A stretch of 64,000 nt of DNA, taken from Hyphomicrobiales bacterium (GTDB taxonomy: Bacteria; Pseudomonadota; Alphaproteobacteria; Rhizobiales; OSC116). A model generated the notes under the pieces. The model had not been told where the DNA came from. It worked only from the letters and a program-made list of their open reading frames with translations, and did not search any database. Position numbers and translations under genes: made by a program. Location: NCBI GenBank assembly GCA_002401855.1, contig NVUH01000005.1, forward strand, positions 1 through 64,000. The letters are read 5' to 3'. Positions 28,729 through 38,246 of the stretch are shown one piece after another. How positions within the stretch are numbered: position 1 is the stretch's first letter; every line of letters starts with the position of its first letter.

Positions 28729-31317
28729 TTAGCCATTAGCTTGGTTGGCGACAAGGTCACCCTGTGCGACAAAAGTTTCTATGATCTGCTTAAATTTTTT
28801 CTCATCCAATGGCTTCATTAGATAGTCATCCATACCAGCATTTAGGCACATTTTTCGATCTTCTTCAAATGCATTGGCTGTCAGCGCGATGATCGGCGTC
28901 TTGGCTTTAACCTCATCGAATAATTTTCGAATCGCCTTGGTGGCATCTAAGCCATCCATAATCGGCATATGAACATCCATTAAAATCAATTGGTAAAAAC
29001 CAGCTGGTTTCTCTTCAAGCATTTCGACCGCGCGCTTGCCATTAAGCGCGTGATGGCATGTTATGCCCAGTTTTTTAAGCAGAGCTTCCGCCAACATAAC
29101 GTTTATTTGGTTATCTTCAGCCAACAAAATGTTAATTTTTCCGTTACCATTTGTATGAGTTTCAGCCGCCTTTACCACATTTGGGAATGGCTGTTCATCA
29201 TTTTTTTTCGGGTCAAATGCCCGTTCTTGTGCTGCAGTTTCCACTATATGGCCAGCCGCGCGATAAGATTCAACATCGCCTTGCTTGGCAAGTTTTTTAT
29301 AGATTAGGCTGCGGTCATAATGCGGCACTTCAATGCCATCGATTGAGATTTTTAAATGCGCACACAAAATAATATTGAATAATGACTCGCGTCGAATTGG
29401 TTTAATCAGGTAAAAATCAAACCCGAATTTGTCTTTATATTCCTGCACCATGCGCCTTTGCTTGGGCGCCAATAAAACAATGGTGCGCATCGGCGCGCCA
29501 TGCCAATGTTTTTCGCAAATTTCCAACTGGCGTAAATATTCATGATTGGCCATTTCAGCATCGGCAATGACCGTAATATGCGCGGCTTTGGCCTCACTGG
29601 CATCACTAACCTGTGCCAGCATGTCATCATACGAGGTGATGATTTTTGTGGTGGCTTTGGCTTGATCAAGCTGATGTTGTATCAAGCCGATTTCAATGGC
29701 TTGTTTGGACAAGATAATGAAATGATGGCCTTCGAGTTGATTGTCTTCCTGCACCACACCCCCGTGTTGATCGGTGCGCAATAATAGATTGTAACGGAAG
29801 CACGAGCCTTCGCCCAACACGCTGGTGACGCTGATTTTCCCGCCCATCATCCCGATGATTTTTTTGGTAATGGACAAACCCAGACCCGTGCCTTCAAATT
29901 TGCGTGAATGAGTGCCGTCGGCTTGTTCAAATTCGCCAAATATTTTTAGTTGATCGCTTTCGCTAATGCCAATGCCTGTATCTTTAATGGTGAATTTAAG
30001 ATCACAAATCATATCACCTGCTTTGTCATTGGCCTCATTGCTGGCCTCAACTTCAATAGAAACACCGCCATATTCGGTGAATTTAATGGCATTGCCAAGC
30101 AAGTTGACCAAGGTTTGGCGAATGCGCTTTTCGTCACCGACCAAAAATTGTGGCACGCTGGGGTCTATACGGGCAGCAATTTCGATATTTTTGGCCGAAC
30201 TTCTGGATGACAATAACTCAGTGACATTCTCGATCAATTTATGAATGTTGAATTTATGCGGCGACAGTGAAAATTTACCCGCTTCAATTTTTGAATAATC
30301 CAAAATTTCATTAATCAGTGACAACAGGCTTTCACCCGAGGTTTTGACCGCATCTGCGTAATTTTGTTGTTCAGCGGTTAAATCAGTATCCATAAGCAAG
30401 TTAATCATGCCCAAAACACCATTCATCGGGGTTCTAATCTCGTGGCTCATGGTGGCCAGAAACATCGATTTCGCGCTATTGGCGGCTTGGGCGTTATCCC
30501 GCGCCACTTCAATTTGCTTTTCGGCTAATTTATAGGCGGTGATGTCACGACCAACAGATTGGATTTCGGTGATGCGTTTATTTTTGTCGAAAATGGCTTG
30601 CTCTTCCCAGCTATACCATTTGAGGCCGTAACGGGTTTGAATAAGCTGCACCCGATTGACCTTATAAGGTGGCTGGGTCACTTCGGGAAAAATTGAACTT
30701 TGGTCGCCGTCCACCACAGGGATGATTTTACGCCGATTGAGCATTTCTTCCTTACGCATATCAAATATATTGCAAAAAACACTATTCACATAAGTATATT
30801 TGCCTTGAATATTCTGTCGAATGATGATGTCACTTTGGCTATTGACCAAGCCACGATAACGTTTTTCGCTTTGTTGTAAATCCCATTTTTCAACGTTTAA
30901 ATGATCAACATTTTGCTCTAACCCAACCGCGATTTGAGCCATTTTTTGGGTCGATAAACGGTCAATGCGACTCTGCTTATAGACATGCTCTCGGCCATAA
31001 ATATTGAGGCACATGAAAACAATCGCCTGACCGACGCCAACGAGCATCAGCGGAACAGATGAAACGGCTAAAAAATATTGTAAATAAATGCCACTAAATA
31101 GAATGACAAGCAATGCCATTAAATTAAAGATTAAAAATTGTTTAGAGGTGATAAAACTAACAAATTTGGTAGTTGAGCCTCTATTATAGGTAGAATTTTG
31201 ATTAAATTCTTGGCCTCCAATTTCATCCAAATAACCATGATCAAAGCCAATTTTATGAGCTAAATTTTCTCCAACATCAGAAGGGCTAGAAGATTGTCTT
31301 AAAAAATGAGTTTGCAT
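28729..31317 (-). CDS. Hybrid sensor histidine kinase with pseudo-receiver and receiver
   Basis: 862 residues. Two hydrophobic segments (about 58-105) anchor it. A PAS domain follows (about 152-265), then HisKA with MSHEIRTPMNGVLG (His292), and HATPase with GTGLGLSITKKIIGMMGGKI. Two receiver-like domains close the protein. The first (about 525-640) lacks the acidic pocket and looks degenerate; the second has LLAEDNQINV and phospho-acceptor Asp781 in LMDVHMPIMDG. No partner regulator is encoded nearby, so output probably goes through a phosphotransfer protein elsewhere. Signal unknown. Confidence 0.9.
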   Translation of the reverse strand: MQTHFLRQSSSPSDVGENLAHKIGFDHGYLDEIGGQEFNQNSTYNRGSTTKFVSFITSKQFLIFNLMALLVILFSGIYLQYFLAVSSVPLMLVGVGQAIVFMCLNIYGREHVYKQSRIDRLSTQKMAQIAVGLEQNVDHLNVEKWDLQQSEKRYRGLVNSQSDIIIRQNIQGKYTYVNSVFCNIFDMRKEEMLNRRKIIPVVDGDQSSIFPEVTQPPYKVNRVQLIQTRYGLKWYSWEEQAIFDKNKRITEIQSVGRDITAYKLAEKQIEVARDNAQAANSAKSMFLATMSHEIRTPMNGVLGMINLLMDTDLTAEQQNYADAVKTSGESLLSLINEILDYSKIEAGKFSLSPHKFNIHKLIENVTELLSSRSSAKNIEIAARIDPSVPQFLVGDEKRIRQTLVNLLGNAIKFTEYGGVSIEVEASNEANDKAGDMICDLKFTIKDTGIGISESDQLKIFGEFEQADGTHSRKFEGTGLGLSITKKIIGMMGGKISVTSVLGEGSCFRYNLLLRTDQHGGVVQEDNQLEGHHFIILSKQAIEIGLIQHQLDQAKATTKIITSYDDMLAQVSDASEAKAAHITVIADAEMANHEYLRQLEICEKHWHGAPMRTIVLLAPKQRRMVQEYKDKFGFDFYLIKPIRRESLFNIILCAHLKISIDGIEVPHYDRSLIYKKLAKQGDVESYRAAGHIVETAAQERAFDPKKNDEQPFPNVVKAAETHTNGNGKINILLAEDNQINVMLAEALLKKLGITCHHALNGKRAVEMLEEKPAGFYQLILMDVHMPIMDGLDATKAIRKLFDEVKAKTPIIALTANAFEEDRKMCLNAGMDDYLMKPLDEKKFKQIIETFVAQGDLVANQANG

Positions 31318-31431
31318 GAATAACTTTTCGGCTCGTAACGATCAACATATATATAATATGCTGATATGGATACCGATAAGCTTAAGTTAAATTAGTTATT
31401 AAACCCTTTCCATGTTTAAATTAAATATCTA

Positions 31432-32961
31432 TCAAGCCGCTGCCGCTTTTTGATCTGATTGCCCACGATAATTGAGCGCCTCGGCAATGTGTGCATTGCT
31501 AACAATTTCACTCATCTCAATGTCAGCAATGGTACGTGACAAGCGCAACACCCGGTGATAAGCGCGGGCGCTTAATCTCAATTTATCCGAGGCTTTAAGC
31601 AATAGTGTTTTGGCCATAACGTCAATCAAAATAACTTCATCAATATGTTGCGGTGAAATTTCGCTATTGGTGAGAATGTCTAAGCCGAATTTTTGAAATC
31701 GTGTGGCTTGTATTTTACGTGCTGCCGTCACTCGTTTGGCGACATCGGCGCTGCCTTCTTTGGCAGCAGGTAAACTCAAATCTTGTGGGCTCACCGAAGG
31801 CACATGAATGTGAATGTCAATCCGATCCAACAACGGCCCAGAAAGCCGCGCTTGATAATCATCAGCGCATTTAGCGCCGCGTTTGCAAACATGCCCAACT
31901 TGCCCCGCCATACCGCATTTGCACGGGTTCATCGCTGCAATCAGTTGAAATTTAGCTGGGTAATTAACATGGTAATTGGCACGCGAAACCAGCACTTCAC
32001 CAGTTTCTAATGGTTGCCGCAGACTATCCAACACCCGTGGCGCAAATTCGGGCAATTCATCTAAAAACAACACCCCGCGATGTGCTAATGAAATCTCGCC
32101 CGGTTGCGGTTTGCTGCCGCCCCCAATTAAAGCCGCCATGCTGGCGCTATGATGGGGAGCACGAAACGGCCGTATATTGCTTAATTGTCCGTCAGGCAGA
32201 TTACCCGCAACACTGGCAATAATACTGGTCTCTAACATTTCTTTGGTTTCGAGCGCGGGCAAAATACCGCTTAAGCGCGAGGCCAGCATAGATTTACCAG
32301 AACCTGGTGGGCCAATCATCAGCATATTATGCCCACCCGCAGCGGTAATTTCCAATGCGCGCTTGGCATTTTCCTGCCCGCGAATGTCGCGCAAATCGGG
32401 TTGATTTTGCAACATCTCACGCACTTGGGCAACGGGCCGTATCAGCACTTGTTCGCCCTTGATATGATTGATCAGGCTGATTAAATTCTTCGGCGCTAAA
32501 ATTTCAAAATCATCACCCGCCCATGCCGCCTCACCGCCGCAACTGGCGGGGCATATCAGGCTTAAACCATGCGCATTGGCAAAAATAGCGGTTGGCAAGC
32601 TGCCGCTCACCCGCGCAATTGAGCCATCTAATGACAATTCGCCAATGGCGATAAATCTGCCTATATATTCTATGGGTATAATGCCCGCCGCTGCCATCAG
32701 GCCAAGCGCAATTGGCAAATCAAAATGGCTGCCTTCTTTGGGCAGATCGCCAGGCGCTAAATTGACCGTAATGCGTTTAGGTGGCAAAGCCAAACCAACC
32801 GCACCCAAAGCGGCGCGCACCCGCTCGCGGCTTTCCGCCACAGCTTTATCGGGCAGGCCAACAATGGTAAAGGCTGGCATGCCAGAGCTAATCTGCACCT
32901 GCACATCGACCGCAATGGCCTCGGTGCCGATAAATGTCACTGTTTTAATATGCGCAACCAT
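31432..32961 (-). CDS. comM: Mg-chelatase-like AAA+ ATPase, ComM/YifB family
   Basis: 509 residues. N-terminal Lon-protease-like ChlI domain (FTIVGLPDKAVAESRERVRAAL), AAA+ domain with Walker A GPPGSGKSMLA and Walker B VLFLDELPEF, a zinc-like Cys cluster (CKCGMAGQVGHVCKRGAKC), and a C-terminal Mg_chelatase_C domain. ComM is a helicase promoting branch migration in natural transformation. The family is widespread, so its presence alone does not prove competence. Confidence 0.93.
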   Translation of the reverse strand: MVAHIKTVTFIGTEAIAVDVQVQISSGMPAFTIVGLPDKAVAESRERVRAALGAVGLALPPKRITVNLAPGDLPKEGSHFDLPIALGLMAAAGIIPIEYIGRFIAIGELSLDGSIARVSGSLPTAIFANAHGLSLICPASCGGEAAWAGDDFEILAPKNLISLINHIKGEQVLIRPVAQVREMLQNQPDLRDIRGQENAKRALEITAAGGHNMLMIGPPGSGKSMLASRLSGILPALETKEMLETSIIASVAGNLPDGQLSNIRPFRAPHHSASMAALIGGGSKPQPGEISLAHRGVLFLDELPEFAPRVLDSLRQPLETGEVLVSRANYHVNYPAKFQLIAAMNPCKCGMAGQVGHVCKRGAKCADDYQARLSGPLLDRIDIHIHVPSVSPQDLSLPAAKEGSADVAKRVTAARKIQATRFQKFGLDILTNSEISPQHIDEVILIDVMAKTLLLKASDKLRLSARAYHRVLRLSRTIADIEMSEIVSNAHIAEALNYRGQSDQKAAAA

Positions 32962-33137
32962 TTTTTGCCCTTTTGTTGTTCCATTGCTATCTCAAAACGT
33001 AAAAATAGTCAAGAACAAAAAGAGAACAATAACGTTTTCACGAGTGAAGTCGAGTCATATTTTTGCCATAAACCCCGCATAATTGATATGAGATATATGC
33101 GACGGGGAACATATTATTATTTTTATAACTAACTCAA

Positions 33138-34172
33138 ATGGTGAAAAATATGTTCAAAAACACTATGATCAAACCTGTCTTATTGGCAGTTCTATTATCG
33201 GCTTTGTTGCCATTACAAATTGTCAATGCAGCCGAAAAAACCATCAAAAATTTTATATTTTTCAATTTGGATCGTGAACGAATTAATGAGTCGTCTTTTT
33301 TGAATAATTCCAATGTTATTGGCGCGCAGCTCAAATATAGATGGTCAGAATTAGAGCCAAATAAAGACCAATATGAATTTGCTGACATCAAAGCCGACCT
33401 TGCCTATCTGACTCAACATAACAAACAATTATTCATTCAATTGCAGGATATATCATTCACCGAATCTGGGGTGAATGTGCCAGATTATATAATCAATGAG
33501 CCACAATATAATGGCGGTGTGGCCGTGCAATATCAGTTGAAACAAGGCGATGTGATTATCGGTGAGGATGGCCGCGTTGCAAGACGTTGGGACAAAAATG
33601 TTGCCGCGCGATTCTATAAATTATTAGATGCACTTGGTGCGGAATTTGATGGTAAAATTGCGGGTATAAATTTGGCCGAAACAGCCATAGAATTTGGCGA
33701 AACGGGTAAATTATACCCCGATGGTTTCACTCCCAAAATATATCATCAGGCCATATTAAACCAAATGGCGGCGTTAAAAACTGCTTTTCCTAAATCCGTC
33801 GCCATGCAATATGCTAATTTCATGCCGGGCGAATGGCTGCCATGGGAAGACAAAGGTTATTTGACCAGCCTGTATGAATTTGCCGCAAAAAATAACATTG
33901 GCATGGGTGGGCCAGATATAAAAGTATATCGCAAAGCCCAAATGAACCATAGCTACAAATTTTTAAAGCAATATGCTGGCAAAATTACTTCGGGTATGGC
34001 CGTGCAATATGGCAATTACCAGATCATCAACCCCAAAACCAGCCAACAAGTGACGGTTGAAGAAATTTATAATTTTGGCCGCGATGAAGCTGCAGCAGAT
34101 TATATTTTCTGGTCAACCCAACAGCCATTTTACGGCCAAGATGTGTTGCCATTCATTGCCGCATTAAAATGA
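33138..34172 (+). CDS. Secreted TIM-barrel protein, glycoside-hydrolase-like
   Basis: About 344 residues with an N-terminal signal peptide (hydrophobic VLLAVLLSALLPLQIVNAA, cleavage likely after NAA). The mature part has the pattern of clan-A glycosidases: GAQLKYRWSELEPNKDQYEF near the second strand and GINLAETAIEFGE where an acid/base Glu would fall. I could not identify a clear second catalytic Glu, so enzyme activity is unproven. ATG at 33138 and 33150 are both possible; neither has a strong ribosome-binding site. It stands alone, convergent with gshB, 17 bp apart. Confidence 0.7.
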   Translation: MVKNMFKNTMIKPVLLAVLLSALLPLQIVNAAEKTIKNFIFFNLDRERINESSFLNNSNVIGAQLKYRWSELEPNKDQYEFADIKADLAYLTQHNKQLFIQLQDISFTESGVNVPDYIINEPQYNGGVAVQYQLKQGDVIIGEDGRVARRWDKNVAARFYKLLDALGAEFDGKIAGINLAETAIEFGETGKLYPDGFTPKIYHQAILNQMAALKTAFPKSVAMQYANFMPGEWLPWEDKGYLTSLYEFAAKNNIGMGGPDIKVYRKAQMNHSYKFLKQYAGKITSGMAVQYGNYQIINPKTSQQVTVEEIYNFGRDEAAADYIFWSTQQPFYGQDVLPFIAALK

Positions 34173-34189
34173 GTCGAGGATTATATGGC

Positions 34190-35131
34190 CTATTTGATTT
34201 TTTGTTCCACCACATCCAAAATCATGTCGGCTATATTAACCCCATCAAACCGTTCAACCTCTCTGATGCCTGTCGGAGAGGTGACGTTAATCTCGGTTAG
34301 ATAATCGCCAATCACATCAATGCCGACAAAAATCAGCCCGCGGGCTTTAAGCTCGGGTTTGAGCGCCTCGCAAATTTCGCGGTCACGTGCGGTGATGCCG
34401 ACAGCTTCTGGCCGCCCGCCGACATGCATGTTGGAGCGCACTTGGCCTTCGAGCGGCACGCGGTTAATCGCCCCCGCAATTTCGCCATCAATTAAAATAA
34501 TGCGTTTGTCGCCAAATTTTACATCTTTTAAGAAAGGCTGAATCATCAACGGTTCGCGGTTTTTCTCGAAAAATAATTCAAGCAATGAAGCCAGGTTTGA
34601 ATCATCTTTCTTAAGCCGAAATACGCCCGCGCCGCCATTGCCATAAAGTGGTTTAACAATGATATCGCCGTGTTTTTTGCGAAAAGCTTCGATCTCACGC
34701 ACCGAGCGGGTGATTAGCGTTTTAGGCATTAAATCGGGGAATTTAAGCACAAATATTTTTTCGGGTGCATTGCGCACTTCGCTGGCATTATTGACAATAA
34801 GAACGTCATCAGCAATTTGATCTAAAATATGTGTGGCGGTGATATAAGCCATATCAAATGGCGGGTCTTGGCGCATGAATAGAGCGTCAAACTGGCGTAA
34901 ATCTTCACGTATCAATTCACCCTTGGTAAAATGGTTGCCAATCTCGTCACGCACAGTAATCCAGTGGCCATAGGCCGCCACTTGTTTATCCTGAGTTGCC
35001 AAATCATCAACATGATAGCAGAATATTGTGGCACCGCGGCTTTGCGCGCTGAGCATGATGGCAAAAGTTGAATCGCCTCTGATGTCAAAATCTTCGATTG
35101 GATCCATTTGCACAGCAATTTTTAACGCCAT
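34190..35131 (-). CDS. gshB: Glutathione synthetase
   Basis: Joins gamma-glutamylcysteine and glycine using ATP. 313 residues, standard bacterial length. N-terminal domain begins [21 protein letters not shown]; the ATP-grasp domain has [14 protein letters not shown] and ends with [15 protein letters not shown]. It follows yraN/rsmI with one small gene between, a common alphaproteobacterial order. Confidence 0.95.
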   Translation of the reverse strand: MALKIAVQMDPIEDFDIRGDSTFAIMLSAQSRGATIFCYHVDDLATQDKQVAAYGHWITVRDEIGNHFTKGELIREDLRQFDALFMRQDPPFDMAYITATHILDQIADDVLIVNNASEVRNAPEKIFVLKFPDLMPKTLITRSVREIEAFRKKHGDIIVKPLYGNGGAGVFRLKKDDSNLASLLELFFEKNREPLMIQPFLKDVKFGDKRIILIDGEIAGAINRVPLEGQVRSNMHVGGRPEAVGITARDREICEALKPELKARGLIFVGIDVIGDYLTEINVTSPTGIREVERFDGVNIADMILDVVEQKIK

Positions 35132-35156
35132 AGTTTAAACCTTTGGGTGTTGATTA

Positions 35157-35528
35157 TCATTCGGATTCAAAATAGGCTTTATCGTCTTTGATTATAAGCC
35201 TCTTCACAAAATTATTTTTATCATTAAATGCATCGATTGAAAAATCAATTTTTTTGTTCAATTTAATTTCATATACGCCTTGGCCATAGACAAATTTTTC
35301 AAATTTTTTGCTTTTGCCTTTTTCGATGCTGCCGCGAAATAAGCGGTTTGCGCCTTCATCATTTATCGCCGACATTTCGATATGGATTGAATAAGGCTCT
35401 AAATTGACAATTTCAAACTCGCCTTTGGCGTAATCGCCTTGGGTGAGAAACAGCCAGATATAGCCAATTGCAAAAACCAGCACGCTGCTGACCAGAAAAT
35501 ATATGAAATACCGAAATAACCTATCCAT
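35157..35528 (-). CDS. Small membrane-anchored protein of unknown function
   Basis: 123 residues. One N-terminal transmembrane segment (about 5-28, FIYFLVSSVLVFAIGYIWLF) is followed by a polar domain of about 95 residues, probably beta-rich and probably periplasmic. No recognised family. It lies between yraN (18 bp upstream) and gshB (25 bp downstream) in the same direction, so it is likely co-transcribed with them. It may be an accessory insertion into an otherwise conserved gene pair. Confidence 0.65.
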   Translation of the reverse strand: MDRLFRYFIYFLVSSVLVFAIGYIWLFLTQGDYAKGEFEIVNLEPYSIHIEMSAINDEGANRLFRGSIEKGKSKKFEKFVYGQGVYEIKLNKKIDFSIDAFNDKNNFVKRLIIKDDKAYFESE

Positions 35529-35546
35529 TTAATCACTCGCAATTGT

Positions 35547-35945
35547 TTAAAACGCATTTTTTATATGGATGGGTTTTTGCCATAAAGTCAAACCAATAAA
35601 ATCAAAGCGGATGTTATGTCGCACAGGGCGTCCCTGTCGCACAGGGCGCCCCTGCCGCACATGTTGGGATTGATGCTGTTGTGCCAACCAAAATTCGGCA
35701 GCGCGCCGTATGCGTTTCTTTTGTGTAGGTGTGACGCTATAAAGCAGCGTATCTTTACGGGTTCGATATTTTACTTCACAAAAAACTACACTTTGACCGC
35801 GTTTGAAAATTAGATCTATTTCGCCAGCGAAACATTTATAGCGTAAAGCAATGCAACGATAGCCTTTAAACAGCATATAGACAATGGCAAACCGCTCGGC
35901 CATACGGCCGATAAATTCACTTTTTCTTTTGCCAGTAAAATTCAT
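35547..35945 (-). CDS. yraN: YraN/UPF0102 nuclease-fold protein with a repeat-derived insertion
   Basis: 132 residues. Restriction-endonuclease-like core: RMAERFAIVYMLFKGY, then GEIDLIFKRGQSVVFCEVKYR, which carries the E-D-ExK pattern. Function is not established for the family. Near the C-terminus the sequence RQGRPVRQGRPVRHN interrupts the usual link to the FDFIGL strand; it is encoded by a tandem palindromic 18-bp repeat (35619-35660). The reading frame is kept, so the gene is probably functional. Its start overlaps the rsmI stop by one base. Confidence 0.85.
   Translation of the reverse strand: MNFTGKRKSEFIGRMAERFAIVYMLFKGYRCIALRYKCFAGEIDLIFKRGQSVVFCEVKYRTRKDTLLYSVTPTQKKRIRRAAEFWLAQQHQSQHVRQGRPVRQGRPVRHNIRFDFIGLTLWQKPIHIKNAF
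35619..35660. repeat. Tandem 18-bp palindromic repeat inside yraN
   Basis: Two full copies and a partial copy of a unit close to TCGCACAGGGCGTCCCTG, each holding the palindrome CAGGG-CG(T/C)-CCCTG. A multiple of three in length, it adds Arg-Gln-Gly-Arg-Pro-Val units to the protein without a frameshift. Confidence 0.8.
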
Positions 35946-36796
35946 TATTTAATTTCTAAAGCGCGTTGGTAAAGGGTTTTCTTGGGCAATCCAAATTGTT
36001 CGGCAACAAAATTTGCCGCTTCTTTAACTCGCATTTTAGCCAAAGCTTGCGTTAAGGCCGCATCAATATCATCTTGGCTGACCGCAACCTGCGTGGTGGC
36101 GGGGCCAATCATCAGCACAATTTCGCCTCTGATGCGTTCGCGGCTTTTATATTCGGCATATATTTCAGCCGCGGGCAGGGTGATCACTTCTTCATATATT
36201 TTGGTCAGCTCTCGCGCCACCGTCACTTGTCTGTCAGGCAACATCTGCGCGATCAGCTCAAGGCTCGAAAGCAAGCGTTTGGGTGATTCAAAAAACACCA
36301 AAGTTGCATCAATATTTTTCAGCTCATCTATAACAGCTTGTTTTTTAAGTTTTTTATTGGGCAAAAAACCTTCGAATAAAAAGCGGTTTGTGGCAAGCCC
36401 AGCCACGCATAATGCGGTGATCGGTGCACTGCACCCTGGTATAGGGATAAGCTTTAAATTACGCTCACGGCAGGCGTTGATTAATTTCATGCCGGGGTCG
36501 GATATCAATGGCGTGCCAGCATCAGATATAAGCGCCACAGAAGCACCAGCCTCGAGTTTGGCCAAAATTTGTGGCATTTCATCATCGGCATTATGTTCGT
36601 GGTAGGCGAATAATTTATTTTTAATATCATAGGCTTGCAACAAACGCACCGAAATGCGCTTGTCTTCACACCAGATAAAATCGACCGATGCAAGGGTTTC
36701 TAAGGCGCGCAACGTAATGTCTTTTAAATTGCCCAAAGGTGTGGCGACCACATAAAGCCCTGTGGGCAGGGGAAGTTTTTCGATATTTATTTGCAC
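35945..36796 (-). CDS. rsmI: 16S rRNA 2'-O-ribose C1402 methyltransferase RsmI
   Basis: SAM-dependent enzyme of the tetrapyrrole methylase fold that methylates C1402 in the ribosomal P site. 283 residues. Seen: LYVVATPLGNLKDITLRALE at the N-terminus, ALISDAGTPLISDPG, and FFESPKRLLSSL. First gene of the rsmI-yraN-gshB run and divergent from the LpoA-like lipoprotein gene, the same arrangement as in enterobacteria. Confidence 0.95.
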   Translation of the reverse strand: MQINIEKLPLPTGLYVVATPLGNLKDITLRALETLASVDFIWCEDKRISVRLLQAYDIKNKLFAYHEHNADDEMPQILAKLEAGASVALISDAGTPLISDPGMKLINACRERNLKLIPIPGCSAPITALCVAGLATNRFLFEGFLPNKKLKKQAVIDELKNIDATLVFFESPKRLLSSLELIAQMLPDRQVTVARELTKIYEEVITLPAAEIYAEYKSRERIRGEIVLMIGPATTQVAVSQDDIDAALTQALAKMRVKEAANFVAEQFGLPKKTLYQRALEIK

Positions 36797-37011
36797 AGAC
36801 TGTCCTTAAACACCAGCTTTAATATTGTGGCTCATTATTGCCATATTCTACAGTTAAAAAGCAAATGAAAATATTGTGTTGCAAATTTGTGGCACAAAAA
36901 AATATTTATAGCGCATTTAATGGTTAATATTTACCTTAGATGAAATTATAGTCTATAGCTAAGCTAAGTGGGGGCACTGACAGCGCTAAAAACAATAGGT
37001 TGGGGCAATTG

Positions 37012-38184
37012 ATGATGAAAAAAACAAGTATTTCCAAATTGGGATTTATGGTTTTAATGGCCATTGGCTTAACCTCTTGTGCAACGGGCTCAGGTTTTAA
37101 CACCGGATCACCAAACCAAACATTGGTTGGCGATGTGCCAAACCGTTTGATTCAAGATGGCGCAATCAGAGTGGGCGTGGTTTTGCCGCTCGATACCAAA
37201 TATGGAAAAATTGTTAAAAATGCACTTGAGCTTGCCGTGATTGACAATAAAGGCGCTAAAATTCTAATGATTATTGAAAATAGCAGCTCCATTGGCCCGC
37301 GTGCAGCAGCGCGCAAAGTGATTGCCAAAGGTGCAGAAGTTATTTTAGGCCCAATCACCGGGTCGGCCGTACGAGTGGTAGGTGTTGAAGCCAATATTGT
37401 TGGCATTCCAGTGATTGCCTTTTCACAAGACCGCACGGTGGCAGGCAATGGCGTTTATCTACAAACATTCCTGCGTGAAAAAGAAATTGACGCCGTGGTG
37501 GCTTATGCCGCCAGCCGTGGCTTTACCCGTTTTGCCTCACTCACCCCGAAAAGTGGTTTTGGCAGTGTGATTGCCGCAGCCTTTCGATCGGCCGCAGGCC
37601 GCCATGGCACATTGGTTGCGGCTGGCACATATACGCGCTTAAGAACCGATGCCTCTAAAACCCAATTTATTGCTGATGTTAAAGGTTTTGCCGCGCAAGC
37701 TAAATCGGCCAATGCCAATGCTTTATTGTTGCCCGAAGGCCCGAATGTGAATAAAAACATCATTAAAGTTTTAGAATCAGCGGGTTATACCGCATCTGGC
37801 GTTAAATTCTTGGGCACCAGCTTATGGAATAAAAGCACCACGCGATCCATCGCCAAATTATCGGGTGGTTGGTTTGCCAATGCTGATGCCAACAGATTAA
37901 ACCGTTTTAATTCGCGATATGCATCTTTATTTGGCAACACACCAACCACCGAACGTGCCGCATTGGCATATGATGCATTGAGCTTAGTGGCTACATTGGG
38001 CCGTAACGGCACAATTGGCAATCGCTTCACACAACAAGCCATCACCCGCGCAGGCGGCTATGGCGGCGTGCTTGGCCATTATAACTATAGCGCAGGCGGC
38101 ATTTCTAACTATGCATTAAATGTAATGCAAGTCGGCAGCGGTGGTTTCAGCACAGTTGGCACTGCTGGTGTGGCGGGCAACTAG
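37012..38184 (+). CDS. LpoA-like penicillin-binding protein activator, lipoprotein
   Basis: About 390 residues. It begins with a lipoprotein signal peptide whose lipobox ends LTSC, so Cys at about 23 would be acylated. The mature part is a type 1 periplasmic-binding fold (IRVGVVLPLDTKYGKIVKNA, ILGPITGSAVRVVG, FLGTSLWNKS), the domain found in LpoA. Its divergence from rsmI matches lpoA/yraM in enterobacteria. I infer an outer-membrane cofactor of a peptidoglycan synthase. ATG at 37012 or 37015 is possible. A substrate-binding protein for transport is less likely, as no permease is near. Confidence 0.82.
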   Translation: MMKKTSISKLGFMVLMAIGLTSCATGSGFNTGSPNQTLVGDVPNRLIQDGAIRVGVVLPLDTKYGKIVKNALELAVIDNKGAKILMIIENSSSIGPRAAARKVIAKGAEVILGPITGSAVRVVGVEANIVGIPVIAFSQDRTVAGNGVYLQTFLREKEIDAVVAYAASRGFTRFASLTPKSGFGSVIAAAFRSAAGRHGTLVAAGTYTRLRTDASKTQFIADVKGFAAQAKSANANALLLPEGPNVNKNIIKVLESAGYTASGVKFLGTSLWNKSTTRSIAKLSGGWFANADANRLNRFNSRYASLFGNTPTTERAALAYDALSLVATLGRNGTIGNRFTQQAITRAGGYGGVLGHYNYSAGGISNYALNVMQVGSGGFSTVGTAGVAGN

Positions 38185-38246
38185 AAAAATTTCAGCCGAT
38201 CTAACTGGCTTTTTGCAGCATATACTGGGTGGCGCTCCTGCCAAGG

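Noticed and set aside
32468-33082. Plus-strand frame opposite comM (204 codons)
   Set aside because: Shadow of the ComM N-terminal domain; no start signals or family.
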